Assembly: GCA_963789255.1 (NCBI GenBank)
Contig: CAWBJW010000002.1
Span: forward strand, 1,054,001-1,118,000
From: DATARH01 sp963789255
Lineage (GTDB): Bacteria; Pseudomonadota; Alphaproteobacteria; ATCC43930; CGMCC-115725
DNA: 64,000 nt
Reading direction: 5' to 3'
The notes under the pieces are model-generated. The model was not told where the DNA came from and made no database searches. It saw only the letters and a program-made list of their open reading frames with translations. Each line of letters starts with the position of its first letter. Position 1 is the stretch's first letter. The translations under genes were made by a program, and so were the position numbers. Positions 38,301 to 47,768 of this stretch are shown here, in pieces.

Positions 38301-40895
38301 GATCTCCTGTCGCAAGAGACGCGTGGTCTTCTCCCAGCGGTTGCTCGGGTCGTGTTAGCGGCGTCCGACGGAAATCTCTCAGACCAGCTTGACCGCTTCC
38401 GGGAAGCGAACTCTGCCGCGCCACCTCTATCGAGACGCCTGCAGCCCACCGGGGTGCAACCATCCCTTCCCGGAACGCAGGAACTCGAATTCTTCAACGG
38501 GCTCGGCGGGTTCGCTGAGAATGGCCGGGAATACGTGACGGTTCTAGGTGCGGGCCAGTCGACGCCGGCGCCATGGATCAACGTCATCGCAAATGCCAAT
38601 TTCGGCTTTCAGGTCGCGGTCGAGGGTGGCGGCTACACGTGGTCGGTCAATAGTCGGGAAAACCAGTTGACCCCTTGGTCAAACGACCCGGTGACCGATC
38701 GGTCGGGCGAGGTCATCTTTCTGCGTGACGAAGATACCGGCGAACTGTGGGGACCCACCGCGTCGCCGATCCGGGATGAGACAACCCCCTATATCGCCCG
38801 GCACGGCCAAGGATACAGCCGGTTCGAGCACGCCGCTCATGGGGTCGAACTCGATCTCGTCCAATACGTCGCCCTCGATGATCCGATCAAGATTTCGCGC
38901 CTCACGATCCGCAACACATCCGGGCGGGCGCGGCGGCTTTCGGTCACGGCCTATGTAGAGTGGGTGCTGGGTTCATCGCGGAGCGCATCAGCGCCGTTCA
39001 TCGTGACGGAGATAGAGCCCAATACGGGCGCTCTCCTTGCGCGCAATCCCTGGAACGCGGCGTTCGGCTCGCGGGTAGCCTTTGCCGACTTGGCCGGACG
39101 ACAGACGAGCTGGACCGGCGACCGGCGCGAGTTCCTCGGGCGAAACGGCACGCTCAACAACCCGGCGGCGCTTGCGGCAGGAGCGCCTCCGCTTTCCAAG
39201 CGAGTGGGCGGAGGGCTCGATCCCTGCGGTGCTCTCCGGGCCCCGTTGCGGCTGGGGCCGGACGAAACGGTCGAGCTCGTTTTCCTGCTAGGCGAAGCCG
39301 CCACCGCGGCAGATGCACAGGCCTTGGTTTTGCGCTATCGCACGGCCGATCTGGACGCGGTCTTTCGCGATGTCGTGCGCCACTGGGACGACGTGCTCGG
39401 AGCCGTCCAGGTGACCACACCCGACCGCTCGATGGACATCATGCTCAATCGCTGGCTGCTTTACCAAACGCTGGTTTGCCGTATTTGGGCACGATCAGCG
39501 CTTTATCAGGCTAGCGGCGCCTATGGCTTCCGCGACCAACTTCAGGACGGGATGGCCCTGACGCTATCTAGACCGGCGCTGACGCGCGAGCATCTCCTGC
39601 GCGCCGCCGCGCGGCAATTCGTCGAAGGCGATGTTCAACATTGGTGGTTGCCGCCACTCGGCCAAGGTGTCCGTACGCGGATTTCGGACGACCGGATATG
39701 GTTGGCTTACGCCGTCGCACACTATGTGGAGACGACGGGAGACATCGCGGTTTTGGACGAGCCTGTGCGCTTTCTCGAAGGCCAGGCGCTGCGCCCCGGC
39801 GAGGACGACTCCTACTTCCAGCCGGCGATCGCAGACGAGACCGCGTCTCTCTTCGAGCACTGCGCACGCGCGCTCGATCAAAGTCTTGGTGTCGGCGAAC
39901 ACGGCTTGCCGTTGATCGGCACAGGCGATTGGAACGACGGCCTGAATCGGGTTGGCGAGCTCGGCAAGGGCGAAAGCGTCTGGCTCGGTTGGTTCCTGTA
40001 CGCGACGCTGTCGGCCTTCGCGCCTTTGGCAGCGGCGCGCAAGGAGCAAACCCGCGCCACGACGTGGCGAACTCACGCTGTGGCGCTGCAAACTTCCCTT
40101 GAGCACGACGGGTGGGATGGTAACTGGTACCGGCGTGGGTTTTTCGACGACGGGACGCCATTCGGCTCTGCCGCGAGCGAGGAATGCCGGATCAACTCCA
40201 TCGCCCAGTCCTGGAGCGTGATCTCCGGGGCATCCGATCCCGCCCGCGCTGCGCGCGCGATGGAAGCTGTCGATGATCAGCTCATTCGGCGTGAGGCCGG
40301 GCTGGCTCTGCTCTTTACTCCCCCCTTCGACCACACACCGCTTGATCCGGGTTACATCAAGGGCTATCCGCCCGGCATCCGGGAAAATGGTGGCCAGTAT
40401 ACCCACGCCGCCGCCTGGTCGGTGATCGCCTTCGCAACCCTTGGTGATGGAGATAAGGCTGCTGACCTATTCTCGCTTATCAATCCCATCAACCACTCCA
40501 GCACGCGGGCAAGTATCCGGCGTTACAAGGTCGAACCTTACGTCATCGCCGCCGATGTCTACTCAGAGGCGCCGCATGTTGGGCGCGGGGGATGGACGTG
40601 GTACACCGGCTCGGCCGGGTGGATGTATAGAGCCGGCATCGAATTTATTCTTGGCCTTGGTCTTCGGGGAGCGTTCTTGCTCCTCACCCCCTGCATTCCC
40701 AAGCACTGGCCTCACTTCGAAGTCGTGTTTCGCTACGGCTCCACGCGCTACGAAATCGTGGTCGAGAATCCCCATGGGGTCTGCCGTGGGATCACCCATG
40801 TGGAGTTGGATGGCCAGCCTTTATCCGAGGGATCAATCCGGGTGCCCCTCCGCGACGACGGTACAACTCATAGGATACGCGCGGTCCTCGGTTAA
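32330..40895 (+). CDS. ndvB: Cyclic beta-1,2-glucan synthase (NdvB-type), broken by a one-base insertion
   Basis: About 2,855 residues in all, close to known NdvB (about 2,830). NdvB is an inner-membrane enzyme that starts, extends and cyclises periplasmic beta-1,2-glucan from UDP-glucose. The N-terminal GT84 region has membrane helices (IGGYVGGVLMVTAIVLLLPM and the next), TLDSDTRLPRETARRLVGKM, EGSYTGKGIYEVDAFEAAL, LSHDLFEG and RQHRWTRGDWQLLPW. The frame breaks at 34900-34903, where TTGAACG should be TTGACG; the rest reads from 34911. The C-terminal GH94-type region has YGFRDQLQDGMAL, GTGDWNDGLNRVGELGKGESVW and GGWTWYTGSAGWMYR. The start is TTG 32330 by homology. Sequence error or pseudogene; both halves are otherwise intact. 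Confidence 0.9.
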
Positions 40896-41157
40896 CTCGG
40901 AGGCTTATCTGCTCTTTACGCAGCCGAATCCGGTGCTTCGGCCACCCATGGCGTCCATCGCGCTCAATAAAAGTCTAGATGCCTCTTCATACCCGGCCCT
41001 CAACGAGGCTCGCCATCCGTCTCCTTGCCCAGCGTCCCGGCAAGGTCTCCTTAGGGGCCAGGCTGTGTGGAAACGGCCTGAGATTTCGGTGTTGGCGATT
41101 CCACCTTGGGCGAATCTGCTTTAGAATCCCGAAACTTGGGGCTTCGGGGGTGTGGCG

Positions 41158-41350
41158 ATGCATCGGTTCATCGATGGCGAAGATCGCATGCAACAGACGC
41201 TGCTGCCGCAGAGCCTGGAAGATTATGTCAGCGAGGAGAACCGGTTCGGGTGATCGAGGTCTTCATCGAGGAATTGGACCTTGCCGCCTTGGGATTTTCA
41301 GCGATGACGCCGGCGGCGACGGGTCGGCCGGCCGCGGCCGAGGTTGACCG
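41158..41350 (+). pseudogene. N-terminal fragment of an IS1182-family transposase
   Basis: From ATG 41158 the frame reads MHRFIDGEDRMQQTLLPQSLEDYVSEEN, then, after a missing C in AACCGG, continues PVRVIEVFIEELDLAALGFSAMTPAATGRPA in the next frame. This is the start of an IS1182-type transposase of a different lineage from the full copy at 42.8 kb. It ends abruptly after GRPA, the catalytic part being lost. The flanks (40896-41157 and 41351-41480) show no gene. Confidence 0.7.
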
Positions 41351-41480
41351 CTCTGCGATCGCCTCAATGTCGGCCCGCGTTCGATCCCGCCGAGCGAAAC
41401 CGTGCCAACCGCCAACCCGGGGAAATGACAACTTTTGCCCCCAGAGCTGACCTCGGCGACTGCGGGGCCTGGAACCTGGC

Positions 41481-42716
41481 TCACTGATAGGCGGCTAAGA
41501 AATTGGGCGCCGCGATCCAGTCCATCATGGCGCGATAATCCTGTAACAGCTTCCACATCGCGCGGTCTTCGTCGGTTTGCACGTTCACCCCGAGTTGCAT
41601 GCCGATCTTGCGCCCGTGCAGCACCATGCGCTCGCCGAGTGGCTGGCGTATTCCATTATAGGCGGCAAGCGCATCGTCAACGTCGTCATGGCTTGCGAGC
41701 GCCTCGGAGAGCGCCTGGGCGTCGCCGCCAGCCTTTGCCATGCCGAAGCCCATATGCGGACGCGCGGAGCAAGCAGCATCACCGACCAGCGCAACCCGTC
41801 CATACACGAATTGCGGGGACCAAAAATCGTAGATCGGCGTGAAGAAAGGCCGCATATGGTCGAGGCAGTCCAGAAACTGCGGTGGCATGATCTCTTTTGC
41901 CTCCGCGCGCATTTGTCCGATCAGATCCTTGCGGATCAGCGGCGGCGGCACCGAGTACTCGTGCTGACGCCCACGCTCGTTGACACACATTTCTCGGAGC
42001 TTTTCTGCGTCTCCGACCCGATACCAGATGAAATTGTAGCGACGGTGGCCGGATCGCAGGTCGTTATTCAGCCCGGCGATCGGATAACCGAGGACCTGCT
42101 GTCGCTCGGGCAGGAAGAAGGTGAAGGAGGGAAAAATTGAGTTGCGCGTCTCCGGCTTGAGATCGGCTTCGTTCGGCGTACCGCGCCAAATATAATAATC
42201 AGCATAGCGCGGCTGTATCTCGGGGGCGACCTGTCCGCGTACCGTCGAGCGGATGCCGTCGCCGCCTATAAGGAGATCGGCGCGCTCGCTGCGGCTGCCG
42301 GCGAAATGCACTAGCACTTCCGAACCGTCCTGTTCGACCCGCTCGAAGGTGTGGCCAAGATGATAACGCGTCTCGTCAATGGTATTGCGCAGAAGCCGTT
42401 GCAGCCGGTCCCAAGAAGTAAGAATTTGCGGTACGCGGGTTTCCCCGATAACGCGTCCGTCGCAATCGAGGGTGATACGCCTGTCGACCTCGACGCCGAG
42501 GTCGCGGGTCCCAGCGCCGCATTTGTGAAGCGCTTCCAGGAGCTCTGGGTGGCTGGTGATACCAGCGCCGCGACCGACCAGTTCGACGACCGAGCGCTCA
42601 TACACGTTGACATCCCACCCGCTCCGCTGCAGAAATGCCGCGGAAAACAGGCCAGACATCGATCCCCCGATGATGACAGCTCGACGCCTGCGTCGCGCCG
42701 CAATTGGAGCCGGCAT
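41481..42716 (-). CDS. FAD-dependent aromatic-ring hydroxylase-type monooxygenase
   Basis: 411 residues. The N-terminal dinucleotide fold is RRAVIIGGSMSGLFSAAFLQRSGWDVNVYERS (GxSxxG variant with the terminal acidic residue). The group's second motif is LLIGGDGIRSTVRG (the DG motif), and the third is GRVALVGDAACSARPHMGFGMAKAGGDAQAL (GD motif). The order and spacing fit class A flavoprotein monooxygenases such as 2,6-dihydroxypyridine 3-monooxygenase or salicylate hydroxylase-like enzymes. An FMN/FAD partner is not needed. The substrate is unknown. It stands alone between IS remnants, so it may have arrived with them. Confidence 0.87.
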   Translation of the reverse strand: MPAPIAARRRRRAVIIGGSMSGLFSAAFLQRSGWDVNVYERSVVELVGRGAGITSHPELLEALHKCGAGTRDLGVEVDRRITLDCDGRVIGETRVPQILTSWDRLQRLLRNTIDETRYHLGHTFERVEQDGSEVLVHFAGSRSERADLLIGGDGIRSTVRGQVAPEIQPRYADYYIWRGTPNEADLKPETRNSIFPSFTFFLPERQQVLGYPIAGLNNDLRSGHRRYNFIWYRVGDAEKLREMCVNERGRQHEYSVPPPLIRKDLIGQMRAEAKEIMPPQFLDCLDHMRPFFTPIYDFWSPQFVYGRVALVGDAACSARPHMGFGMAKAGGDAQALSEALASHDDVDDALAAYNGIRQPLGERMVLHGRKIGMQLGVNVQTDEDRAMWKLLQDYRAMMDWIAAPNFLAAYQ

Positions 42717-42794
42717 CGGCTAGACCTCTCGACAGGACTGGATACCTTACAGCTACTGCTGTGACCGGAACAGTGTAAAGGGCCGCTACGGGTT

Positions 42795-44323
42795 CGATTG
42801 TGTTGAAAAGTAGGGGTTGCGCGGGCTCGGGGTGGCTGATTCACTCTGGTCGTTGGGGCTGGGGTGAAGTCGATGATGGGGGAACGGCGCGTCCGGCAGA
42901 ACGCTCGGTTTTGCGAGTTTTCGCTCGAAGATCATGTGCCCGAGGGGCCCCTTCTGCGGTCGATCGACAGGTTCGTGGAACTCGACGGGTTGAGGCGGGA
43001 GCTGGCGCCATTTTACAGCGAGAAAGGCCGGCCCTCGATCGACCCGGAGCTGCTGATCCGGATGCTGATCGTCGGCTATTGTTTCGGCATCCGCTCGGAA
43101 CGGCGACTGTGCGAGGAAGTCCACCTGAACCTGGCGTACCGCTGGTTCTGCAGCCTCGGCCTGACCGGCGAAGTGCCCGACCACTCGAGCTTCTCGAAGA
43201 ACCGGCATGGTCGCTTCCGCGACAGCGACCTGCTGCGCCGCTTGTTCGAAACCGTGCTGCAACGCTGCATCGAGGAGGGCCTGGTTGGCGGCGAAGGCTT
43301 CGCCGTCGATGCCAGTTTGATCCATGCCGACGCCGGTGACCGCAACCGAGTTCGAGGGTGGCGCGGGCCTGCCGCCGGCCGCGCGGTCGAGGAGCATCTC
43401 GCCGTCCTCGACGATGCCGCGTTCGGCGCGGCGAGCGAGGTCACGCCGAAGTTCATCGCGCCGAGCGACCCGGCGACGCGATGGACCGCGGCGCATCGCG
43501 GGCCGGCGTTTTTCGCCTATTCTGCCAACTACCTGATCGACGTTGACCACGCCATCATCGTCGACGTCGAGGCGACGACGGCAATCCGGCAAGCGGAAAC
43601 GCTCGCGGCCAGGCGAATGGTCGAGCGCTCGATGGAGTGCTTCGATCTCTATCCCGAGCGCCTCATCGGCGACACCGCCTATGGAACAGCCGAGATGCTG
43701 AACCGGCTGGTCAATGAGCACGGGATCGAGCCGCACATCCCGGTGTTCGACAAATCCCGGCATACCGACGGCACCTTCTCGCGCGACGACTTCACCTACG
43801 ACCACAGGCGAGACTGCTACATCTGCCCGGCCGGGAAGGAACTCAGGCAGCGGCAAAAGATCTATCCAGTGCCGCGCCCGCTCGTCGATCGGAACGGCAT
43901 GATGCGCTACCGCGCCAGCAAGCTGGATTGCCAGGGCTGTTCACTGAAGCCGCAGTGCTGCCCGAACGCGCCCGCCCGAAAGATCCCGCGCTCGATCCAT
44001 GAGGGCGCTCGCGACCTGGCCCGCGACATCGCCAAGACCGAGGCGTACAGGACCTCGCGATGTCAGCGCAAAAAGGTCGAGATGCTGTTCGCGCACCTCA
44101 AACGCATCCTCAAGCGCGATCGGCTCCGATTACGCGGGCCAAACCGCGCCCGCGACGAATTCCACCTCGCCGCCACCGCCCAGAACCTCCGCAAACTCGC
44201 CAAGTTGATCCCGGTTGCGACGCCGATCCCGGCGGGCTGAGGCGGCCCGCCTCCCGCACCCCGCGGCGACCGCTGACCATCGCTGTCACGATCATTCAAA
44301 AACCGACTTCTTCAACGGAATCG
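42795..44323. mobile_element. IS1182-family insertion sequence
   Basis: About 1.53 kb with imperfect terminal inverted repeats: CGATTGTGTTGAAAAGTA (42795-42812) and, on the other strand, CGATTCCGTTGAAGAAGTCG (end at about 44323). It encloses one intact transposase gene. No clear direct repeat is seen at the flanks. Confidence 0.75.
42864..44240 (+). CDS. IS1182-family transposase, full length
   Basis: 458 residues. The N-terminal domain reads LLRSIDRFVELDGLRRELAPFYSEKGRPSIDPELLIRMLIVGYCFGIRSERRLCEEVHLNLAYRWFCSL. The catalytic DDE residues are in GFAVDASLIHADA (D), RLIGDTAYGTAEML (D) and RKKVEMLFAHLKRIL (E). A Cys cluster (CYICPAGK; CQGCSLKPQCC) typical of this family lies between. The frame is uninterrupted, so the element may be mobile. 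ATG 42864 fits the usual family start; a GTG just upstream is possible. Confidence 0.92.
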   Translation: MKSMMGERRVRQNARFCEFSLEDHVPEGPLLRSIDRFVELDGLRRELAPFYSEKGRPSIDPELLIRMLIVGYCFGIRSERRLCEEVHLNLAYRWFCSLGLTGEVPDHSSFSKNRHGRFRDSDLLRRLFETVLQRCIEEGLVGGEGFAVDASLIHADAGDRNRVRGWRGPAAGRAVEEHLAVLDDAAFGAASEVTPKFIAPSDPATRWTAAHRGPAFFAYSANYLIDVDHAIIVDVEATTAIRQAETLAARRMVERSMECFDLYPERLIGDTAYGTAEMLNRLVNEHGIEPHIPVFDKSRHTDGTFSRDDFTYDHRRDCYICPAGKELRQRQKIYPVPRPLVDRNGMMRYRASKLDCQGCSLKPQCCPNAPARKIPRSIHEGARDLARDIAKTEAYRTSRCQRKKVEMLFAHLKRILKRDRLRLRGPNRARDEFHLAATAQNLRKLAKLIPVATPIPAG

Positions 44324-44415
44324 GACAACTGCGGCCGACTCTCGGTGCGAGAAAACTCGATTTTTGCACGACCGGATGACCTACCGGAGCGGCATCAAGC
44401 TGACTGCGTCCTGCC

Positions 44416-45402
44416 CTAAAGCATGCGCTCGTCGGGGCCGATCAGGTTTTGCGGCGGCTCGCCCAGGATGGCGCGGCGGCAATTGCGGACGGCGCGGCGC
44501 AGGTATTCGTCGCGCCAGGCGCCGCCGCCGGCGGAATTGTGCGGCGAGCCGATCACGTTCGGCAGGTCGAGGAACGGCTGGCCCATCGCGAAATGGCCGT
44601 GCCGCACCGGCTCGACCCACCACGCGTTGATGCCGGCGAAAAACCGCGGACGGGCGACGAGATGCGCGTAGAGCGCCGCCTCGTCGACGATCTCGCCGCG
44701 CGCAACGTTGATCAGAATCGCGTCCTCTTTCATCAGCGATAATTCGCGGGCGCCGATCAGCCCAACGGTCTCGGTGGTCAACGCGGCGCTGATCACAAAA
44801 ACGTCGGCGGCGCGCAGCATCTCGTCGAGCCGCGCCGGCGTCGCGATCCAGTCGGTCGGCCCGTCGCTCGCGCCGCGCCGGTTGATCGCGTGGATCTGCA
44901 TGCCGAAGGCGCGCATCAGCCGCGCCGTCGTGACCCCGACATTGCCGAAGCCGAGAATGCCACAGACCCCGCCGCGCAGCATCTTGTTGGAACTGCGCTG
45001 GTTGAACTCGCCGCGCTTCAGATTGTCGTGCTCGATGAACAGGCGCTTCGCGGCGGCCAGCGCCAGCGCGACGATGTGCTCCGACATCGGCTCGGCGCCG
45101 CCGCCCTTGTTGGCGGCGATCGGCAGTTCCGGCGGCAGTCCGCGGGTCGGCACCCAATCGATGCCGGCGGCGGTGAACTGCAACAGCCGGGCGTTGCGGA
45201 TCAGCGCGATTTCGTCGGGGCGCAATTCCTTCGACGTGTCGTGCGCCAGCAATGCGCCGGCGCCGCGCAATGCCGCCGCGCGTTCGTCCGGCGCCAGATC
45301 GGCCAGATAGACCACATCCGCCGCTCCCGCCAATTCCTCGGCGACGATGGCGCGGCTGCGCCCGGTCAACGAATAGGTCACCACCAGCGCCCCGGCATCC
45401 AT
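44416..45402 (-). CDS. D-isomer-specific 2-hydroxyacid dehydrogenase
   Basis: 328 residues from MDAGALVVTYS (45402). The NAD-binding motif is GILGFGNVGVTTARLMRAFG (GxGxxG). The family's active-site Arg lies in LQFTAAGIDWVP...ANKGGGAEPMSEH (substrate-side) and in LINVARGEIVDEAAL. The acid/base His of the usual H-E pair is probably in IGSPHNSAGG. Such enzymes reduce 2-keto acids to D-2-hydroxy acids or act on phosphorylated substrates; the substrate cannot be told. It is divergent from the MocR regulator, which may control it. A longer start at 45669 would overlap that gene's 5' end. Confidence 0.88.
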   Translation of the reverse strand: MDAGALVVTYSLTGRSRAIVAEELAGAADVVYLADLAPDERAAALRGAGALLAHDTSKELRPDEIALIRNARLLQFTAAGIDWVPTRGLPPELPIAANKGGGAEPMSEHIVALALAAAKRLFIEHDNLKRGEFNQRSSNKMLRGGVCGILGFGNVGVTTARLMRAFGMQIHAINRRGASDGPTDWIATPARLDEMLRAADVFVISAALTTETVGLIGARELSLMKEDAILINVARGEIVDEAALYAHLVARPRFFAGINAWWVEPVRHGHFAMGQPFLDLPNVIGSPHNSAGGGAWRDEYLRRAVRNCRRAILGEPPQNLIGPDERML

Positions 45403-45471
45403 TCGCCAACCTCCGATCTCGCCTGATCCCGCGACGTCCCGCAGTATAGGGTTCCAGGTTAGGCTCGACCG

Positions 45472-47005
45472 ATGCAATCCGCACGCCCGTCCTCTCCCGC
45501 CGGTGCCGCGCTGTGGACGATGCGAACTCGACCGGAATTCGCCGGTGTCGCTGTCGCGCCAGCTCGCCGCCGCGCTGCGCGCGGCGATCTCCGAGGGTAC
45601 TCTAACCGCCGGCGCCCGACTGCCGTCGAGCCGCACGCTGGCGGCCGAACTCGCGCTCGCGCGCAGCACGGTCGTCGGCGTCTTCGAGCAGCTGTCGGCA
45701 GAAGGCTATATCGCTGCCGCGCCAGGCTCGGGCCACTACGTGCGGGCGCGCTCCGCAGACAACCGCGCCGTGCCCGCCGTCGGCGACGGTGCTGTGGCGT
45801 CCCGGCCGGTGTCGCGGCAGGCCGCGCTGCTGCGCGGCCTCGCGCCGCCGCAGCGCGGTTTACCGCGTCCGTTCGAGCTGGGTCATGCCGAGATCGACGG
45901 GCGCTTCATCACCACCTGGAAGCGCCTTGCCGGGCGTGCGCTGGCCGGCCGCTCGCGGATCGAGTGGGGCTATGGCGATCCGCAGGGCGAGAGGCGGTTG
46001 CGCGCCGCGATCGCCGAGTACCTCGCGGCGGCGCGCGGCGTGCGTTGCCGGGCCGAGCAGATCGTGCTGACCGCCGGAACCCAGCAAGGCCTCGCCCTCG
46101 CCGCCCGCATCCTGCTCGATCCCGGGGCGACGGCCTGGGTCGAGGACCCGTGCTACCGCGCCGCCTTCGACATCCTCTCCGCTGCCGAGGCGCGGATCGA
46201 GCCGCTCGCGGTCGACGACCAAGGCCTCGACATCGAGGCAGCGGAGCGGCGGCACCCGACGGCGCGGCTCGTCTACACCACGCCGTCGCGGCAATATCCG
46301 CTCGGCATGGCGATGCCGCTGCAGCGCCGGCTGGCGCTGCTCGCCTGGGCCGAGCGGACCGGCGCATGGATCGTCGAGGACGATTACGAAAGCGAGTTCC
46401 AGCGGCCCGGCCGCGCCTTCCCATCATTGCAGGGGCTCGACCACGCCGGACGGGTCATCTATCTCGGCACCTTCAGCAAATTGCTGTTCCCATCGCTGCG
46501 GCTCGGCTATGCCGTGCTTCCCGAGGACCTGGTCGCGCCGTTCGCCGCGGCGCGTCACCTGAGCGACCGGCAAAGCTCGGGGCTGATCCAGGCGATGATG
46601 ACCGAGTTCATGTCAGGCGGGCATTTCGCGCGCCATTTGAAGCGCATGCGGGCGTTGTACGCCGAGCGGCAAGGGTTTCTGATCGAGCAGGTAACGCGCC
46701 GGCTTGGCGGGCTGCTCGACATCCGGCCGGTCGAATCGGGCATGTATCTGACGGCCTGGCTGCCTTCCGGCTGGGACGACCGCGCGGTAGCGGCAGCGCT
46801 CGCCGCGGCCGGGGTGACGGCCTTGCCGTTGTCGGCGCTGACCCTGGCAAAGGCTCGGCCGCCCGGCTTGGTGCTCGGCTATGCCGGCCTCAGCGCGGCA
46901 GCGATCACGCGTGGGGTTGAGCGCATGGCACAGGTGCTCGAATTGGCAACTGGTCTGCCTCTTCTGACGGAAGCGGACCTTCATTCAGTCCACTCGGGCA
47001 CCTAG
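45472..47005 (+). CDS. MocR-family (GntR HTH plus aminotransferase-like) regulator, broken by a one-base insertion near its start
   Basis: MocR proteins join a GntR winged helix to a PLP-binding aminotransferase fold and often control vitamin B6 or amine metabolism. The helix-turn-helix reads LSRQLAAALRAAISEGTLTAGARLPSSRTLAAELALARSTVVGVFEQL. The PLP domain has TAGTQQGLALAARIL, EDPCYRAAFDIL, YTTPSRQYPLG, WIVEDDYESEF and YLGTFSKLLFPSLRLGY (Schiff-base Lys). From ATG 45472 the frame gives ALWTMR and then breaks at GAAC 45524-45527; dropping one A gives MRLDRNSPVSLSRQL. Otherwise a GTG start at 45503 would serve. The next gene is a PPOX protein and the divergent one a dehydrogenase. Confidence 0.87.
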
Positions 47006-47041
47006 CTTCGCCGAGCCTGATTGCCGGGAGCATTGACGCCG

Positions 47042-47764
47042 ATGCCCGACGCTGCCACCCCGCCCTCTTTTGCCCCAAGCGCACGCGCCCGAATCCGCCG
47101 TCACCCCGAGCGCGCGCATTACGACCGCGAGAGCGTGTTCGCCATTCTCGATGCGGCGCTGCTCTGCCATATCGGCTATGTCATCGACGGCAGGCCTTAC
47201 GTGACCCCGACGCTGTTCTGGCGCGTCGGCGAGCGCCTCTTCTGGCACGGCTCGTCGGCCAGCCGCATGCTGCGCGCGCAGCGCGCCGGCATCCCGGTCT
47301 GCCTGACAGTCAGCCATGTCGACGGCCTCGTGCTGGCGCGCTCGGCCTTTCGCCATTCGCTCAACTACCGCGCCGTGATGGCCTTCGGCACCGCGGCCCC
47401 GGTCGAGGACGAGGGCGAGAAGGAGGCCGGCCTCAATGCCTTCATCGAGCGGCTTTATCCCGGCCGCACCCATTTGATGCGCCAGATCCTGCCGCAGGAA
47501 TTGAAGGCGACGAGCCTCTTGAGCATGGTCATCGAAGAAGCGTCGGCCAAGATCCGGAACGACGGCCCGCTCGATCTCGAAGCGGATTACGCCGCCTCGT
47601 GCTGGGCCGGCACGATCCCGATCGCCACGCGGCTCGGCGGCGCGGTCCCCGACGCTCGGGTTGCGCCGCACGACGCGCCGGAACCGGAGATCGGCCATTT
47701 CGCCGAGGGCGCGGCGTTCGACAAAATCCTCTTCGACCTCGCCCGGCGTTCCGCGGCGGGCTGA
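47042..47764 (+). CDS. PPOX-family flavin-nucleotide-binding protein (MocR neighbour)
   Basis: 240 residues from ATG 47042 (MPDAATPPSFAPSARARIRRHPERAHYDRESV). The pattern ILDAALLCHIGYVIDGRPYVTPTLFWRVGERLFWHGSSASRMLRA matches the pyridoxamine 5'-phosphate oxidase-related group found beside MocR regulators. VSHVDGLVLARSAFRHSLNYRAVMAFGTA follows. Family members bind FMN and are thought to act in B6 or flavin metabolism. It lies 36 bases after mocR on the same strand and is probably co-transcribed. It converges with the MFS gene, four bases away. Confidence 0.85.
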   Translation: MPDAATPPSFAPSARARIRRHPERAHYDRESVFAILDAALLCHIGYVIDGRPYVTPTLFWRVGERLFWHGSSASRMLRAQRAGIPVCLTVSHVDGLVLARSAFRHSLNYRAVMAFGTAAPVEDEGEKEAGLNAFIERLYPGRTHLMRQILPQELKATSLLSMVIEEASAKIRNDGPLDLEADYAASCWAGTIPIATRLGGAVPDARVAPHDAPEPEIGHFAEGAAFDKILFDLARRSAAG

Positions 47765-47768
47765 CGGC

